A stretch of DNA of 15,841 nucleotides, taken from an uncultured Bacillota bacterium (GTDB lineage: Bacteria > Bacillota > Clostridia > Caldicoprobacterales > UBA3941). Below are positions 1-7,079 of this stretch, in pieces. Position 1 is the first letter of the stretch, and each line of letters opens with the position of its first letter. A model generated the notes under the pieces. It saw nothing but the letters and a program-made list of their open reading frames with translations, did no database searches and was not told where the DNA came from. The stretch spans positions 1-15,841 of the forward strand of contig CALGOY010000191.1 in the NCBI GenBank assembly GCA_937960725.1, read 5' to 3'. A program made the translations under genes and the position numbers.

Positions 1-43
1 CAGCGACGAGATGGTCGAGATGATCAAGAGAGCCATAAAATAA
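1..43 (+). CDS. C-terminal end of an unidentified upstream gene (partial)
   Basis: Only the last 13 codons and a TAA stop (41-43) are inside the window, in the frame that starts at base 2. The readable tail is SDEMVEMIKRAIK, which looks like an amphipathic C-terminal helix with alternating charged and hydrophobic residues. Another frame is also open here (to base 117), but its translation is rich in Arg, Asn and Thr and does not look like a protein end. I do not recognise the family. In B. subtilis the genes upstream of csfB are recR, yaaL and bofA, but this tail does not resemble the hydrophobic end of BofA. Confidence 0.5.
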   Translation, partial: SDEMVEMIKRAIK

Positions 44-78
44 AGGTACAAAGCTATTTGAGGGGGACCTGCACAAAT

Positions 79-146
79 GTTCCGGAACGGGAATATAATA
101 GTACAAAAAGGGTATAATCTAGAATAAATTTGAAAAAGTTCCGGAA
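79..146. promoter_or_regulatory. Candidate promoter/operator region of gin with two TTCCGGAA palindromes
   Basis: The leader of gin holds a perfect 10-bp palindrome, GTTCCGGAAC (79-88), and a second copy of its core, GTTCCGGAAT (138-147), whose starts are 59 bp apart. Between them are two TATAAT hexamers (94-99 and 113-118), neither with a good -35 box. A forespore sigma-F type arrangement is possible (GCACA at 71-75, then GGGAATATAA from 89), but it matches the GYATA/GGnnAnAnT consensus only in part and the spacing is short. Promoter assignment is tentative; the palindromes are plain to see. Confidence 0.35.
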
Positions 147-160
147 TGGAGTGGGCAGCT

Positions 161-328
161 ATGATCCATATCATGAAATGTTGTATTTGCGGTAAGATGG
201 CAAAAGCCCATCTACTGATATTGGATAAGAATATATGCTCTAAATGTGAAAACGAGATAGTAGAAGCAGAAGCTGGAGATGAGAATTACGACAGTTACCA
301 AAGTCAATTAAAGAAACTTTTTAAATAA
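161..328 (+). CDS. csfB: Sigma-G inhibitor Gin (CsfB family), small zinc-binding protein
   Basis: This 55-residue protein has a CxxC pair near the N-terminus (CCICGK, residues 7-12) and a second CxxC (CSKC), followed by an acidic stretch and a DENYDSY motif. This matches B. subtilis Gin/CsfB, whose cysteines bind zinc and which holds back premature sigma-G (and sigma-E) activity during sporulation. Its place just ahead of the yaaO-tmk-yaaQ-yaaR-holB-yaaT block is the same as in Bacillus, which strengthens the call. I chose ATG 161 because GGAG at 148-151 sits nine bases upstream. The longer in-frame ATG at 146 has no ribosome site and overlaps a palindrome. A terminator follows at once. Its presence implies an endospore former. 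Confidence 0.85.
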   Translation: MIHIMKCCICGKMAKAHLLILDKNICSKCENEIVEAEAGDENYDSYQSQLKKLFK

Positions 329-362
329 AAAAGCTATCCTGGCTGGAAGGGATAGCTTTTTT
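327..362 (+). terminator. Rho-independent terminator after gin
   Basis: A 13-bp perfect stem (AAAAAAGCTATCC at 327-339 paired with GGATAGCTTTTTT at 350-362) closes a 10-base loop. It overlaps the gin stop codon and ends in six T. It is a strong intrinsic terminator and should separate gin from the decarboxylase. Only about 32 bases lie between it and the next start, with no obvious promoter, so it may leak or the downstream block may rely on read-through. Confidence 0.85.
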
Positions 363-394
363 AGAGGTCAAATCTTTAAAGAGGGGTTAAGTAG

Positions 395-1819
395 ATGAAA
401 ACAGACAGAATGCCCTTAATAGAAAATCTGTTAGATTATATAGGCGAACAGACTGTCCGCTTTCACATGCCCGGTCACAAAGGGGGAAAAGTTTTTTCCG
501 AAGAATTTTTAGACAAGCTGGTAGAGATGGATATAACGGAGATTCCAGGCAGCGACAATCTTCACCATCCCACCGGGGCCATTGCAGAAGCTCAAAGGCT
601 TGCGGCAGAAGCTTTTAAGGCAGATCGCAGTTATTTCTTAGTAAATGGCTCTACCTGTGGCATCTACGCCATGATCATGGCAGCCTGTCCTCCTGGAAGC
701 AAGCTGCTCGTTCCGCGCAACTGCCATAAATCGGTCTGGAATGCCTTAATCTTAGGAGATATTAAGCCAGTTTACCTGCAGCCAGGATACGACCATTCAA
801 GGCAGCTGGTTACACAAATATCGCCGGAAGAGGTCGAAAAAGCCTTGGACAAGCATCCAGATGCCGTAGGGCTTGTATTAGTCCATCCCAACTACTACGG
901 CATGTGCAGCCACATAGAGGAAATTGCTAGAATTTTGCACAGTAGGGGAAAAGTGCTGTTGGTGGATGAAGCCCACGGAGCCCATTTCCCATTTCACCCA
1001 GACTTACCCATCTCAGCAGGGGAAGCAGGAGCTGATCTTTGGGTTCAAAGCGCCCATAAAAGCCTTCCCGCTTTTACACAATCTGCCTATCTACACGGCA
1101 GGGAAGGAAGAGTTGACTTCTCTAGGCTAGAAGAAATGCTTAGAATCGTCCAAACTACCAGCCCGTCGTATATGCTGATGGCATCCTTAGACTGGGCGAG
1201 AAATACTATGGCAAACCAGGGGGAAGAGCTTATAAGCCGCCTGATAGATACAATTGGCCAAGCGAGGGAAAAATTAAAAGCTATAGGCATCCCGACGCTG
1301 GACCAGATCTTCTGGAGGGAAGTGGCTGCATTAGATCCTACGCGGCTAGTATTAGACCTCAGCTCCATCGGCATAACGGGCTATAAGGGGGAAGAGCTCC
1401 TCCGCAGGGAAGGGATTCAGGTGGAGATGTCCGATTGCTTCCGGCTGATTTTAATATGTACAATTGCAGATGGCCACAGGGAAATGGACAAGCTTGTAGA
1501 GGCCTGTAAAAAAATTATAGAACAACCCCCATCCCCTCAAACTTCAACAATTTCTTTGTCGATTTCCCGGGAAATACCCAAGCAAATATTGTCGCCTAGA
1601 GAGGCTTTTTATAGTATAATAGAAAAAATTCCTCTAGAAGAAAGTCCAGGGAGGATTTGTGCCAATGCAATTGGCGCCTACCCTCCAGGAATTCCCCGCT
1701 TCTGCCCGGGGGAACTGATAGACAAGGCTGGGCTGGAGGAGCTGATTTATATAAAAGAAAATGGGGGAAGCTTGTTTGGAGTGACTGAAGAGGGCATGAT
1801 TGACGTGGTAAAATGTTAG
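395..1819 (+). CDS. yaaO: PLP-dependent Orn/Lys/Arg decarboxylase family protein (YaaO-like)
   Basis: A 474-residue fold-type I PLP enzyme of the basic amino acid decarboxylase family. It shows the N-terminal FHMPGHKGG motif (23-31), NGSTCGI (84-90, cofactor phosphate region), VDEAHGAH (190-197, with the Asp that contacts the pyridine nitrogen), and SAHKSLPAFTQ (219-229), in which K222 is the expected Schiff-base lysine. The C-terminal part has AIGAYPPGIP, typical of the family's C-terminal domain. The short form, lacking the N-terminal wing domain of E. coli LdcI/CadA, is the usual Firmicute one (YaaO, SpeA). It should make a diamine or agmatine from lysine, ornithine or arginine; the sequence alone does not fix the substrate. 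GAGGGG at 381-386 is the ribosome site. The gene heads the conserved yaaO-tmk block. Confidence 0.88.
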   Translation: MKTDRMPLIENLLDYIGEQTVRFHMPGHKGGKVFSEEFLDKLVEMDITEIPGSDNLHHPTGAIAEAQRLAAEAFKADRSYFLVNGSTCGIYAMIMAACPPGSKLLVPRNCHKSVWNALILGDIKPVYLQPGYDHSRQLVTQISPEEVEKALDKHPDAVGLVLVHPNYYGMCSHIEEIARILHSRGKVLLVDEAHGAHFPFHPDLPISAGEAGADLWVQSAHKSLPAFTQSAYLHGREGRVDFSRLEEMLRIVQTTSPSYMLMASLDWARNTMANQGEELISRLIDTIGQAREKLKAIGIPTLDQIFWREVAALDPTRLVLDLSSIGITGYKGEELLRREGIQVEMSDCFRLILICTIADGHREMDKLVEACKKIIEQPPSPQTSTISLSISREIPKQILSPREAFYSIIEKIPLEESPGRICANAIGAYPPGIPRFCPGELIDKAGLEELIYIKENGGSLFGVTEEGMIDVVKC

Positions 1820-1897
1820 GCTAATGTAGCATTATGAAATGCTGCTTATGATAAAATGCTAATTGGGGCAATAGGAAAACAAAGGGAGAGAATATAT

Positions 1898-2530
1898 ATG
1901 CGAGGATATTTTATTACATTTGAAGGACCAGACGGGGCAGGAAAGACGACTCAAATTAGGCTTTTAAATGACTACTTAAAGGCTAAGGGCTGGGATACGG
2001 TTTTAACCCGGGAGCCAGGGGGGACGCCTATAGGGGAAAAAATTCGAAATATAATTTTAGACGTGGAAAACAGGGAGATGAATCCCATAGCGGAAATGCT
2101 CTTATACGCCGCTTCCAGGGCTCAACACGTTTCTCAGTTGATAAAGCCCGCCCTCGAGCAGGGCAAGATTGTACTATGCGATCGGTTTGTAGACTCCAGC
2201 ATAGCCTATCAGGGCTTCGGAAGGGATCTGGGGATAGATATGGTAGAAGGGGTCAACCATTTTGCCCTGCAGGGGATCATACCAGATCTTACTCTGCTGT
2301 TTGCCATAGATCCAGAAAAAGGCCTGGAGAGAAGCAGGCAGAGGCGTAAAGCTATGGACAGGCTAGAGAAAGAGCAGCTGGATTTCCATAAAAAAGTGTA
2401 CGAAGGCTTCATGGCCTTAAGCCGCAAATATCCTCAGCGCTTTCGGGTCATCGACGCTAGCCTAGAGATAGAAAACATTCATAAAATAGTCGTTGATGAA
2501 ATTCAGCAATTGCTTAGGAGGGCAAAATAA
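1898..2530 (+). CDS. tmk: Thymidylate kinase (dTMP kinase)
   Basis: A 210-residue P-loop kinase that converts dTMP to dTDP with ATP, an essential step of dTTP synthesis in the cytoplasm. The P-loop is GPDGAGKTT (10-18), TREPGGT (37-43) is the conserved dTMP-binding segment, and CDRFVDSSIAYQG (94-106) carries the DR(Y/F) signature. RSRQRRKAMDRLE forms the LID region with several arginines. Length is normal for bacterial Tmk. I placed the start at ATG 1898, which is preceded by AAAGGGAGAG (1881-1890) and matches the usual N-terminus a few residues ahead of FEG. The in-frame ATG at 1856 would add 14 unlikely residues without a good ribosome site. About 78 bases separate it from the decarboxylase. 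Confidence 0.95.
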   Translation: MRGYFITFEGPDGAGKTTQIRLLNDYLKAKGWDTVLTREPGGTPIGEKIRNIILDVENREMNPIAEMLLYAASRAQHVSQLIKPALEQGKIVLCDRFVDSSIAYQGFGRDLGIDMVEGVNHFALQGIIPDLTLLFAIDPEKGLERSRQRRKAMDRLEKEQLDFHKKVYEGFMALSRKYPQRFRVIDASLEIENIHKIVVDEIQQLLRRAK

Positions 2531-2582
2531 TATATAATTAAGAAAAAGGTAAAGAGTGTAAAAAGAAGGAGGCGGTCCCGCT

Positions 2583-2912
2583 ATGAAGTTAATTATTGCG
2601 GTAGTTCAGGACGAAGATGCCCACAGACTTATAACCACGTTGATGAACGAGGGGTATGGCGTAACCAAACTGGCCACGACTGGAGGCTTTTTAAGAGCAG
2701 GTAATACCACCTTGCTAATCGGCGTAGAAAACGACAAGCTTCACCATGCGATGGAGCTGATTGAGAAGACCTGTAAGAGCAGAAAGCAGGTGGCTACTTC
2801 ACCATCGCCAATGGCCGGAGCCACAGGAGTTTATATGCCATATCCCATCGAAGTAACTGTAGGAGGAGCTACAGTATTTGTCGTAGATGTTGAGGAATTC
2901 CGCAAGCTATAA
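2583..2912 (+). CDS. darA: Cyclic-di-AMP receptor, PII-like (YaaQ/DarA/PstA family)
   Basis: A 109-residue protein of the DUF970/PII-like family, which forms trimers and binds c-di-AMP, a second messenger for potassium and wall homeostasis in Firmicutes. The sequence keeps the family hallmarks: N-terminal KLIIAVVQDEDA, the TTGGFLRAGNTTLLIG segment (32-47) that forms much of the nucleotide pocket, and the late GGATVFVVDVEEF strand (94-106). The variable loop between the two halves (about 65-88, Ser/Pro/Gly-rich) is where family members differ. AAGGAGG (2566-2572) lies ten bases ahead of the ATG. Position between tmk and yaaR is the conserved one. The downstream target of DarA is not settled in the literature, so no pathway is claimed here. 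Confidence 0.93.
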   Translation: MKLIIAVVQDEDAHRLITTLMNEGYGVTKLATTGGFLRAGNTTLLIGVENDKLHHAMELIEKTCKSRKQVATSPSPMAGATGVYMPYPIEVTVGGATVFVVDVEEFRKL

Positions 2913-2963
2913 TCGCTAAGAAACATTGGATAACTTCTGCTTTAGTGAGGGGTATCGGATAAT

Positions 2964-3419
2964 ATGAGGATTGAAAAAGCGGGAAGCCGGCCCGGAAGTC
3001 TTTCTGCGGAAAGGGCCAAGGGCTTGGGAAGCCCGCTTCACGGAGCTACAAACAAAAGCTTTGATGATTTTCTTCAGGACAGCCGGTATAGGACCTTAGA
3101 AGAGGAATTGTCATATCTTATGAAAGATATAAAAGAGCAAGGAGAACGCTTAGTTAAAAGGATGAATTTGCATGAGCTGCTGCGCTACAAAAAGCTAGTA
3201 GCTCAATTTCTTGATAAGGTAGTTCGTGAGATGTTTCAGCTGAAAAAAAGCAGCAACTGGGATTATTATGGCCGGCATAATATATACGCCTTGGTTAAAA
3301 AAGTCAACGATAAGCTGGAAGAGCTGACGGAAGAAATAATCAATTCCCAAAAAGACCAGCTTTTTATTTTAAGCTGCGTAGACGATATTAGGGGACTGCT
3401 CATGGATCTATTTATGTAA
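2964..3419 (+). CDS. yaaR: YaaR family protein (DUF327)
   Basis: A 151-residue soluble, charged, mostly helical protein matching the YaaR/DUF327 family by length, by location between darA and holB, and by motifs. The first 35 residues are basic and probably disordered. They are followed by FDDFLQDSRYRTLEEELSYL and the long helices around LVKRMNLHELLRYKKLVAQFL, with KSSNWDYYGRHNIYALVKKVN as the most conserved core. The molecular function of the family is unknown. Constant linkage to tmk, darA and holB suggests co-expression but proves no role. The start is supported by GTGAGGGG (2945-2952) upstream. No signal peptide or membrane segment is visible. Confidence 0.85.
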   Translation: MRIEKAGSRPGSLSAERAKGLGSPLHGATNKSFDDFLQDSRYRTLEEELSYLMKDIKEQGERLVKRMNLHELLRYKKLVAQFLDKVVREMFQLKKSSNWDYYGRHNIYALVKKVNDKLEELTEEIINSQKDQLFILSCVDDIRGLLMDLFM

Positions 3420-3459
3420 ACTTATTTATATAATTTTACGCACAAAAGAGGAGTGGAAT

Positions 3460-4443
3460 ATGAAATTTTCGGATATTATTGGACAATCCACCCTGGTGAA
3501 TTATCTTAAAAGCATATTGGCAAGCGGGAGGATTGCCCATTCATATATATTCACTGGACCCAGAGGGGTAGGGAAAAAAACGATTTCAAACATATTTGCC
3601 AAGGCTCTTGTTTGCTACGAGCAAAAACAGGAGCCTTGTAATATTTGCCGATCCTGTCGCCAATTTGAATCGGGAAACCATCCCGACATATATAGGGTGG
3701 TCAGCGATAAAAAGACCATAGGGGTCGACAGCATCAGGGATATGCAATCCGATATCAAAGTAAAACCTTTCCAGGGAGATCGGAAGATATACATCATAGA
3801 TAAGGCTGATACTATGACGGTTCAAGCCCAAAATGCCTTGCTTAAAACATTGGAAGAACCGCCGGAGTATGCGGTTATTATACTATTAACCAGCAACATC
3901 TCAAGTCTTTTGCCGACTGTACTATCCAGGTGTCAGCTAATAAAAATCCCCAGGCTATCGCCAACCCATATTACCAGCATTGTAGAGAAAAACTTAGCCA
4001 TTCCCAAAGAGCAGGCGCTAATCTATGCCAAGCTGTCCGAGGGCCTTCCCGGTAAAGCACTGGAGCTGGCAGGCTCTCAGGAATATCAGCAGCTTAGGGA
4101 AGATGTGCTAAATTTAATTGAAAAATTAATCCATGCCAATACCCTAGAAGCCATGGGATATACTGGCTTCTTTGAGGAGAGGCGGGACAGGATAGATGAT
4201 GTATTGGATCTTTTAGAGCTATGGCTTCGCGACATATTGGTATACAAGGAAAATGGTAAGATAGATCTTATTATAAACATGGATAGAATATCCACCATCA
4301 AGACCCTATCAAAAAGCTTTACAACAAATAAAATTCACGATATGATAGAAAAGGTGGAGGATACTAAGAAGATGCTAAATTCCTATGCCAATTTTCAAAT
4401 GGCTATAGAAAATATGCTGGTAAATATTCGAGGAAGTGATTGA
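3460..4443 (+). CDS. holB: DNA polymerase III subunit delta-prime (clamp loader)
   Basis: A 327-residue AAA+ clamp-loader subunit that helps load the beta sliding clamp at the replication fork. It shows IIGQ near the start, a complete Walker A (GPRGVGKKT, 33-41), a four-cysteine zinc module (C52, C60, C63, C66), SGNHPD (71-76), the Walker B-like IIDKADTMT (112-120), NALLKTLEEPP (125-135) and the SRC sensor/arginine finger motif (156-158). SGNHPD and the long helical C-terminus favour delta-prime over tau/gamma (DnaX), which would be much longer. The intact Walker A lysine is retained, unlike E. coli delta-prime. Ribosome site AGAGGAG lies just upstream. Its stop is one base before the ricT start, so the two are almost certainly co-translated. 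Confidence 0.92.
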   Translation: MKFSDIIGQSTLVNYLKSILASGRIAHSYIFTGPRGVGKKTISNIFAKALVCYEQKQEPCNICRSCRQFESGNHPDIYRVVSDKKTIGVDSIRDMQSDIKVKPFQGDRKIYIIDKADTMTVQAQNALLKTLEEPPEYAVIILLTSNISSLLPTVLSRCQLIKIPRLSPTHITSIVEKNLAIPKEQALIYAKLSEGLPGKALELAGSQEYQQLREDVLNLIEKLIHANTLEAMGYTGFFEERRDRIDDVLDLLELWLRDILVYKENGKIDLIINMDRISTIKTLSKSFTTNKIHDMIEKVEDTKKMLNSYANFQMAIENMLVNIRGSD

Positions 4444-4444
4444 T

Positions 4445-5419
4445 ATGCAAACAGTTGTAGGTGTCCGCTTTAAAAAAGCGGGTAAGATATATTATTTTGA
4501 CCCAAACGATATTCCATTAAGCGTGGGAAATCACGTTATCGTCGAGACCTCCCGGGGATTGGAGTTTGGGGAGGTTGTAGTAGGGCCTAAAGAAGTACCG
4601 GAGGAGGATATAGTACCTCCCTTGAAGAAGGTGCTTCGACAGGCGACGGAGGAGGATATACAGAAAGTAGAGGAGAATAAAATCCGCGAGCAGAAGGCCT
4701 TTGATATTTGCCTGAAAAAGATTGAGAAACACCAATTGCCCATGAAGCTCGTAGGGGTCGAATATACCTTTGATAACAGCAAGATTATATTCTACTTCAC
4801 AGCGGATGGTCGCGTAGATTTCAGGGAGCTGGTCAAAGACTTGGCAGCGGTATTCAGAACTCGCATAGAGCTTCGCCAGATCGGCGTTAGGGATGAGGCC
4901 AAGATGATCGGAGGCTTAGGTCTCTGTGGGCGCACCATGTGCTGTGAACTATTTTTAGGAGAGTTTGAGCCTGTATCTATAAAGATGGCAAAAGAGCAGA
5001 ACCTATCCCTAAACCCATCCAAGATTTCCGGGGTCTGCGGTAGGCTCATGTGCTGCCTAAAATATGAGCAGGAGTTTTACGAGGAAGCTAGCAAAAGAAT
5101 GCCCAAGGTAAACAAAGAGGTAATAACTCCAAGAGGCGTCGGGACAGTTGTAAGCTGCAATTATCTGCGGGAGACGGTAAAGGTGAAGATAGTCCAGGAG
5201 GATGGAACTCCAGAGCTTGCAGAATTTCCAGTAGAAGATATTCAGTATCCCGACGGATATGAGCCTGGCCTGGATGAAGAAAATGATAAGCTGGATGAGC
5301 TAAATGCTGAGTTGGATGAAGAGGCTGACAATATGGAATGCTATAATTTGGAAAATCATAGTGTGAAAAGCGATGAGGAGGAAAAGGCCAGCGAAGAAGT
5401 GGATAACGCAGAAAATTAA
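4445..5419 (+). CDS. ricT: RicT (YaaT), PSP1-domain iron-sulfur protein of the Ric complex
   Basis: A 324-residue PSP1-domain protein orthologous to B. subtilis YaaT/RicT, a partner of RicA and RicF. That complex binds [4Fe-4S] clusters and affects RNase Y-dependent mRNA processing, sporulation, competence and biofilm formation. Six conserved cysteines lie in two matching motifs: GLCGRTMCC (C161, C166, C167) and GVCGRLMCC (C198, C203, C204). The last 55 or so residues form an acidic, probably disordered tail rich in Asp, Glu and Asn. I chose ATG 4445, eight bases after AGGAAG (4431-4436), one base beyond the holB stop; the in-frame GTG at 4436 lies inside that ribosome site. No ricA or ricF gene is in the window. 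Confidence 0.92.
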   Translation: MQTVVGVRFKKAGKIYYFDPNDIPLSVGNHVIVETSRGLEFGEVVVGPKEVPEEDIVPPLKKVLRQATEEDIQKVEENKIREQKAFDICLKKIEKHQLPMKLVGVEYTFDNSKIIFYFTADGRVDFRELVKDLAAVFRTRIELRQIGVRDEAKMIGGLGLCGRTMCCELFLGEFEPVSIKMAKEQNLSLNPSKISGVCGRLMCCLKYEQEFYEEASKRMPKVNKEVITPRGVGTVVSCNYLRETVKVKIVQEDGTPELAEFPVEDIQYPDGYEPGLDEENDKLDELNAELDEEADNMECYNLENHSVKSDEEEKASEEVDNAEN

Positions 5420-5713
<294 letters not shown>

Positions 5714-5739
5714 TATATTTTTAACAAAGTTTTTTGGAC

Positions 5740-5773
5740 AAAAGGGCCTGATTTTAAAATTGGGCTCTTTTTT
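5740..5773 (+). terminator. Rho-independent terminator after ferredoxin
   Basis: A stem of about 10 bp including two G-T pairs (AAAAGGGCCT at 5740-5749 with GGGCTCTTTT at 5762-5771) is followed by a run of T to 5773. The loop is A/T-rich and itself palindromic. It ends the ferredoxin transcript. Confidence 0.75.
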
Positions 5774-5808
5774 GTACTATAAATAACTTTTAGGGAGGAT
5801 AAACTGAT

Positions 5809-6918
5809 ATGGAATTTCGCACCGCACGGCCAGAAGAAGTTAGGCAGATTGTCGACTTAGCCAACTATGTATTCCGCACATCGAGTGGTTTAGAGCCCTC
5901 CATGGGCAGGCAATACCCGATATTTTTATCTCCTGAAAACGCATCCAATCTATACATAGCAGTTGAGGATGGGAAAATAGTATCCCATATAGGAATATAC
6001 AAGAATAATGCATACATACGCGGTCATAGAGTATCTATGGCGGGCATGGGCTCGGTATGTACCCACCCTGACTATAGGGGGAGGGGCCTGGCTACAAAGC
6101 TATTGCACTACGTATTTGAGAGCCTAGAGGAGCAGGGGGTATCCTTGTTAAAAATATCAGGAAACCGCGGCCTTTACAAGACTAACGGCTGCCTTGAAAT
6201 CGAGAGCATAACAAGCTGTACTTTCGATGGGGAAAGCCCTTTTGATGATGCTAAATTTGGCGCTGGAGGAGGATATAAATACAGCTATATAGCCGATCCC
6301 CAAGACACCTCCATCCTTGCTGATATATATCATAGGGAGCCGGTAAGATATGAGAGAAGCAAGTGGCTGTTCCCTGTACTTTTTAAGGCCATGCCCACAG
6401 TCCATCCGCCGGCAGGGAGGGTATATACTGCGGTAGTAGCCAGCATCCAATCTTCGAATAGCGGCATTGCATACGCTATAGGATACGAGAGAGAGCCTGG
6501 AAATTATGAAATCATAGAATACGCAGGAGAACGCTCAGCTGTTCCAGGGATGATTCAGTATCTTATTAAACAAAAAAATATGAAGCAAGTGAAAATTTAC
6601 TACCCAACTTACGATACAGTACTGACAGAACTATTCGCTTCTATCGCCTCTACTAAAGAGGAGATGCTAAGCTCAATGACGGTTAAAATCATAAACAGGC
6701 AGACCCTGTGGGAACAAATATTCCCCATCATCCAAGAGCGGTGGCCCGGTAAAAACCCACCAAAATCATTAGAAGATCTGCAAGAAATAGCCGATAAGCA
6801 AGGAGAGCCCCTTATCAAATTCCTGTTTGGCGACTATCAGAGGCCCAGCTACGGCGCCCCTTGGGATGAAGTGCTGCCCATAGAGCTGCCCTGGTTTAAC
6901 GGATTAAGCTATGTATAA
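5809..6918 (+). CDS. GNAT family N-acetyltransferase, Eis-like architecture
   Basis: A 369-residue cytoplasmic protein. The N-terminal GNAT domain (about 1-140) has a clear acetyl-CoA motif, VCTHPDYRGRGLATKLL (83-99), with the pyrophosphate-binding RGRGLA loop, after the substrate-side strands AVEDGKIVSHIGIY and HRVSMAGMGS. Ordinary GNATs are about 150-180 residues, so more than half of this one is extra. The middle part could be a second, degenerate GNAT fold. The end, from about residue 288 (MTVKIINRQTLWEQIF) to LPWFNGLSYV, resembles the SCP2-like C-terminal domain of Eis-type acetyltransferases. Substrate is unknown: aminoglycosides, lysine residues or small amines are all possible. AGGGAGG lies ahead of the ATG and a strong terminator follows, so it may be a single-gene unit. 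Confidence 0.8.
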   Translation: MEFRTARPEEVRQIVDLANYVFRTSSGLEPSMGRQYPIFLSPENASNLYIAVEDGKIVSHIGIYKNNAYIRGHRVSMAGMGSVCTHPDYRGRGLATKLLHYVFESLEEQGVSLLKISGNRGLYKTNGCLEIESITSCTFDGESPFDDAKFGAGGGYKYSYIADPQDTSILADIYHREPVRYERSKWLFPVLFKAMPTVHPPAGRVYTAVVASIQSSNSGIAYAIGYEREPGNYEIIEYAGERSAVPGMIQYLIKQKNMKQVKIYYPTYDTVLTELFASIASTKEEMLSSMTVKIINRQTLWEQIFPIIQERWPGKNPPKSLEDLQEIADKQGEPLIKFLFGDYQRPSYGAPWDEVLPIELPWFNGLSYV

Positions 6919-6936
6919 ATTAAAATGTATAATTTT

Positions 6937-6959
6937 AAGGACCCTTATGGGTCCTTTTT
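6937..6959 (+). terminator. Rho-independent terminator after the acetyltransferase
   Basis: A perfect 8-bp stem (AAGGACCC at 6937-6944 with GGGTCCTT at 6949-6956), a TTAT tetraloop and five T (6955-6959). A textbook intrinsic terminator 18 bases beyond the stop codon. The remaining space to 7079 is A/T-rich. TTGGCA (6998-7003) is a fair -35 candidate but has no convincing -10 at the right distance, so the promoter of the next gene is not assigned. Confidence 0.88.
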
Positions 6960-7079
6960 GTGTTATATAAACAAATTTATACACAATTTGCAGGAATTTG
7001 GCAACTTATATCGAATAAGGATTTATAAGCTACATCGCAAGAAATAGAATTGAAAGTGACAGAAAAGGATGGTGGCAAC

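Noticed and set aside
146..160. Longer N-terminus for Gin starting at ATG 146
   Set aside because: No ribosome site precedes it and it overlaps the TTCCGGAA palindrome; ATG 161 has GGAG nine bases upstream and gives the usual Gin length.
924..1130. 68-codon + strand open frame inside the decarboxylase gene
   Set aside because: It lies in another frame of a well-supported enzyme and has no independent start signals.
1826..1845. Small hairpin (GTAGCATT/AATGCTGC) between the decarboxylase and tmk
   Set aside because: Eight pairs including a wobble, no T run and no supported promoter beside it; such short stems are common by chance.
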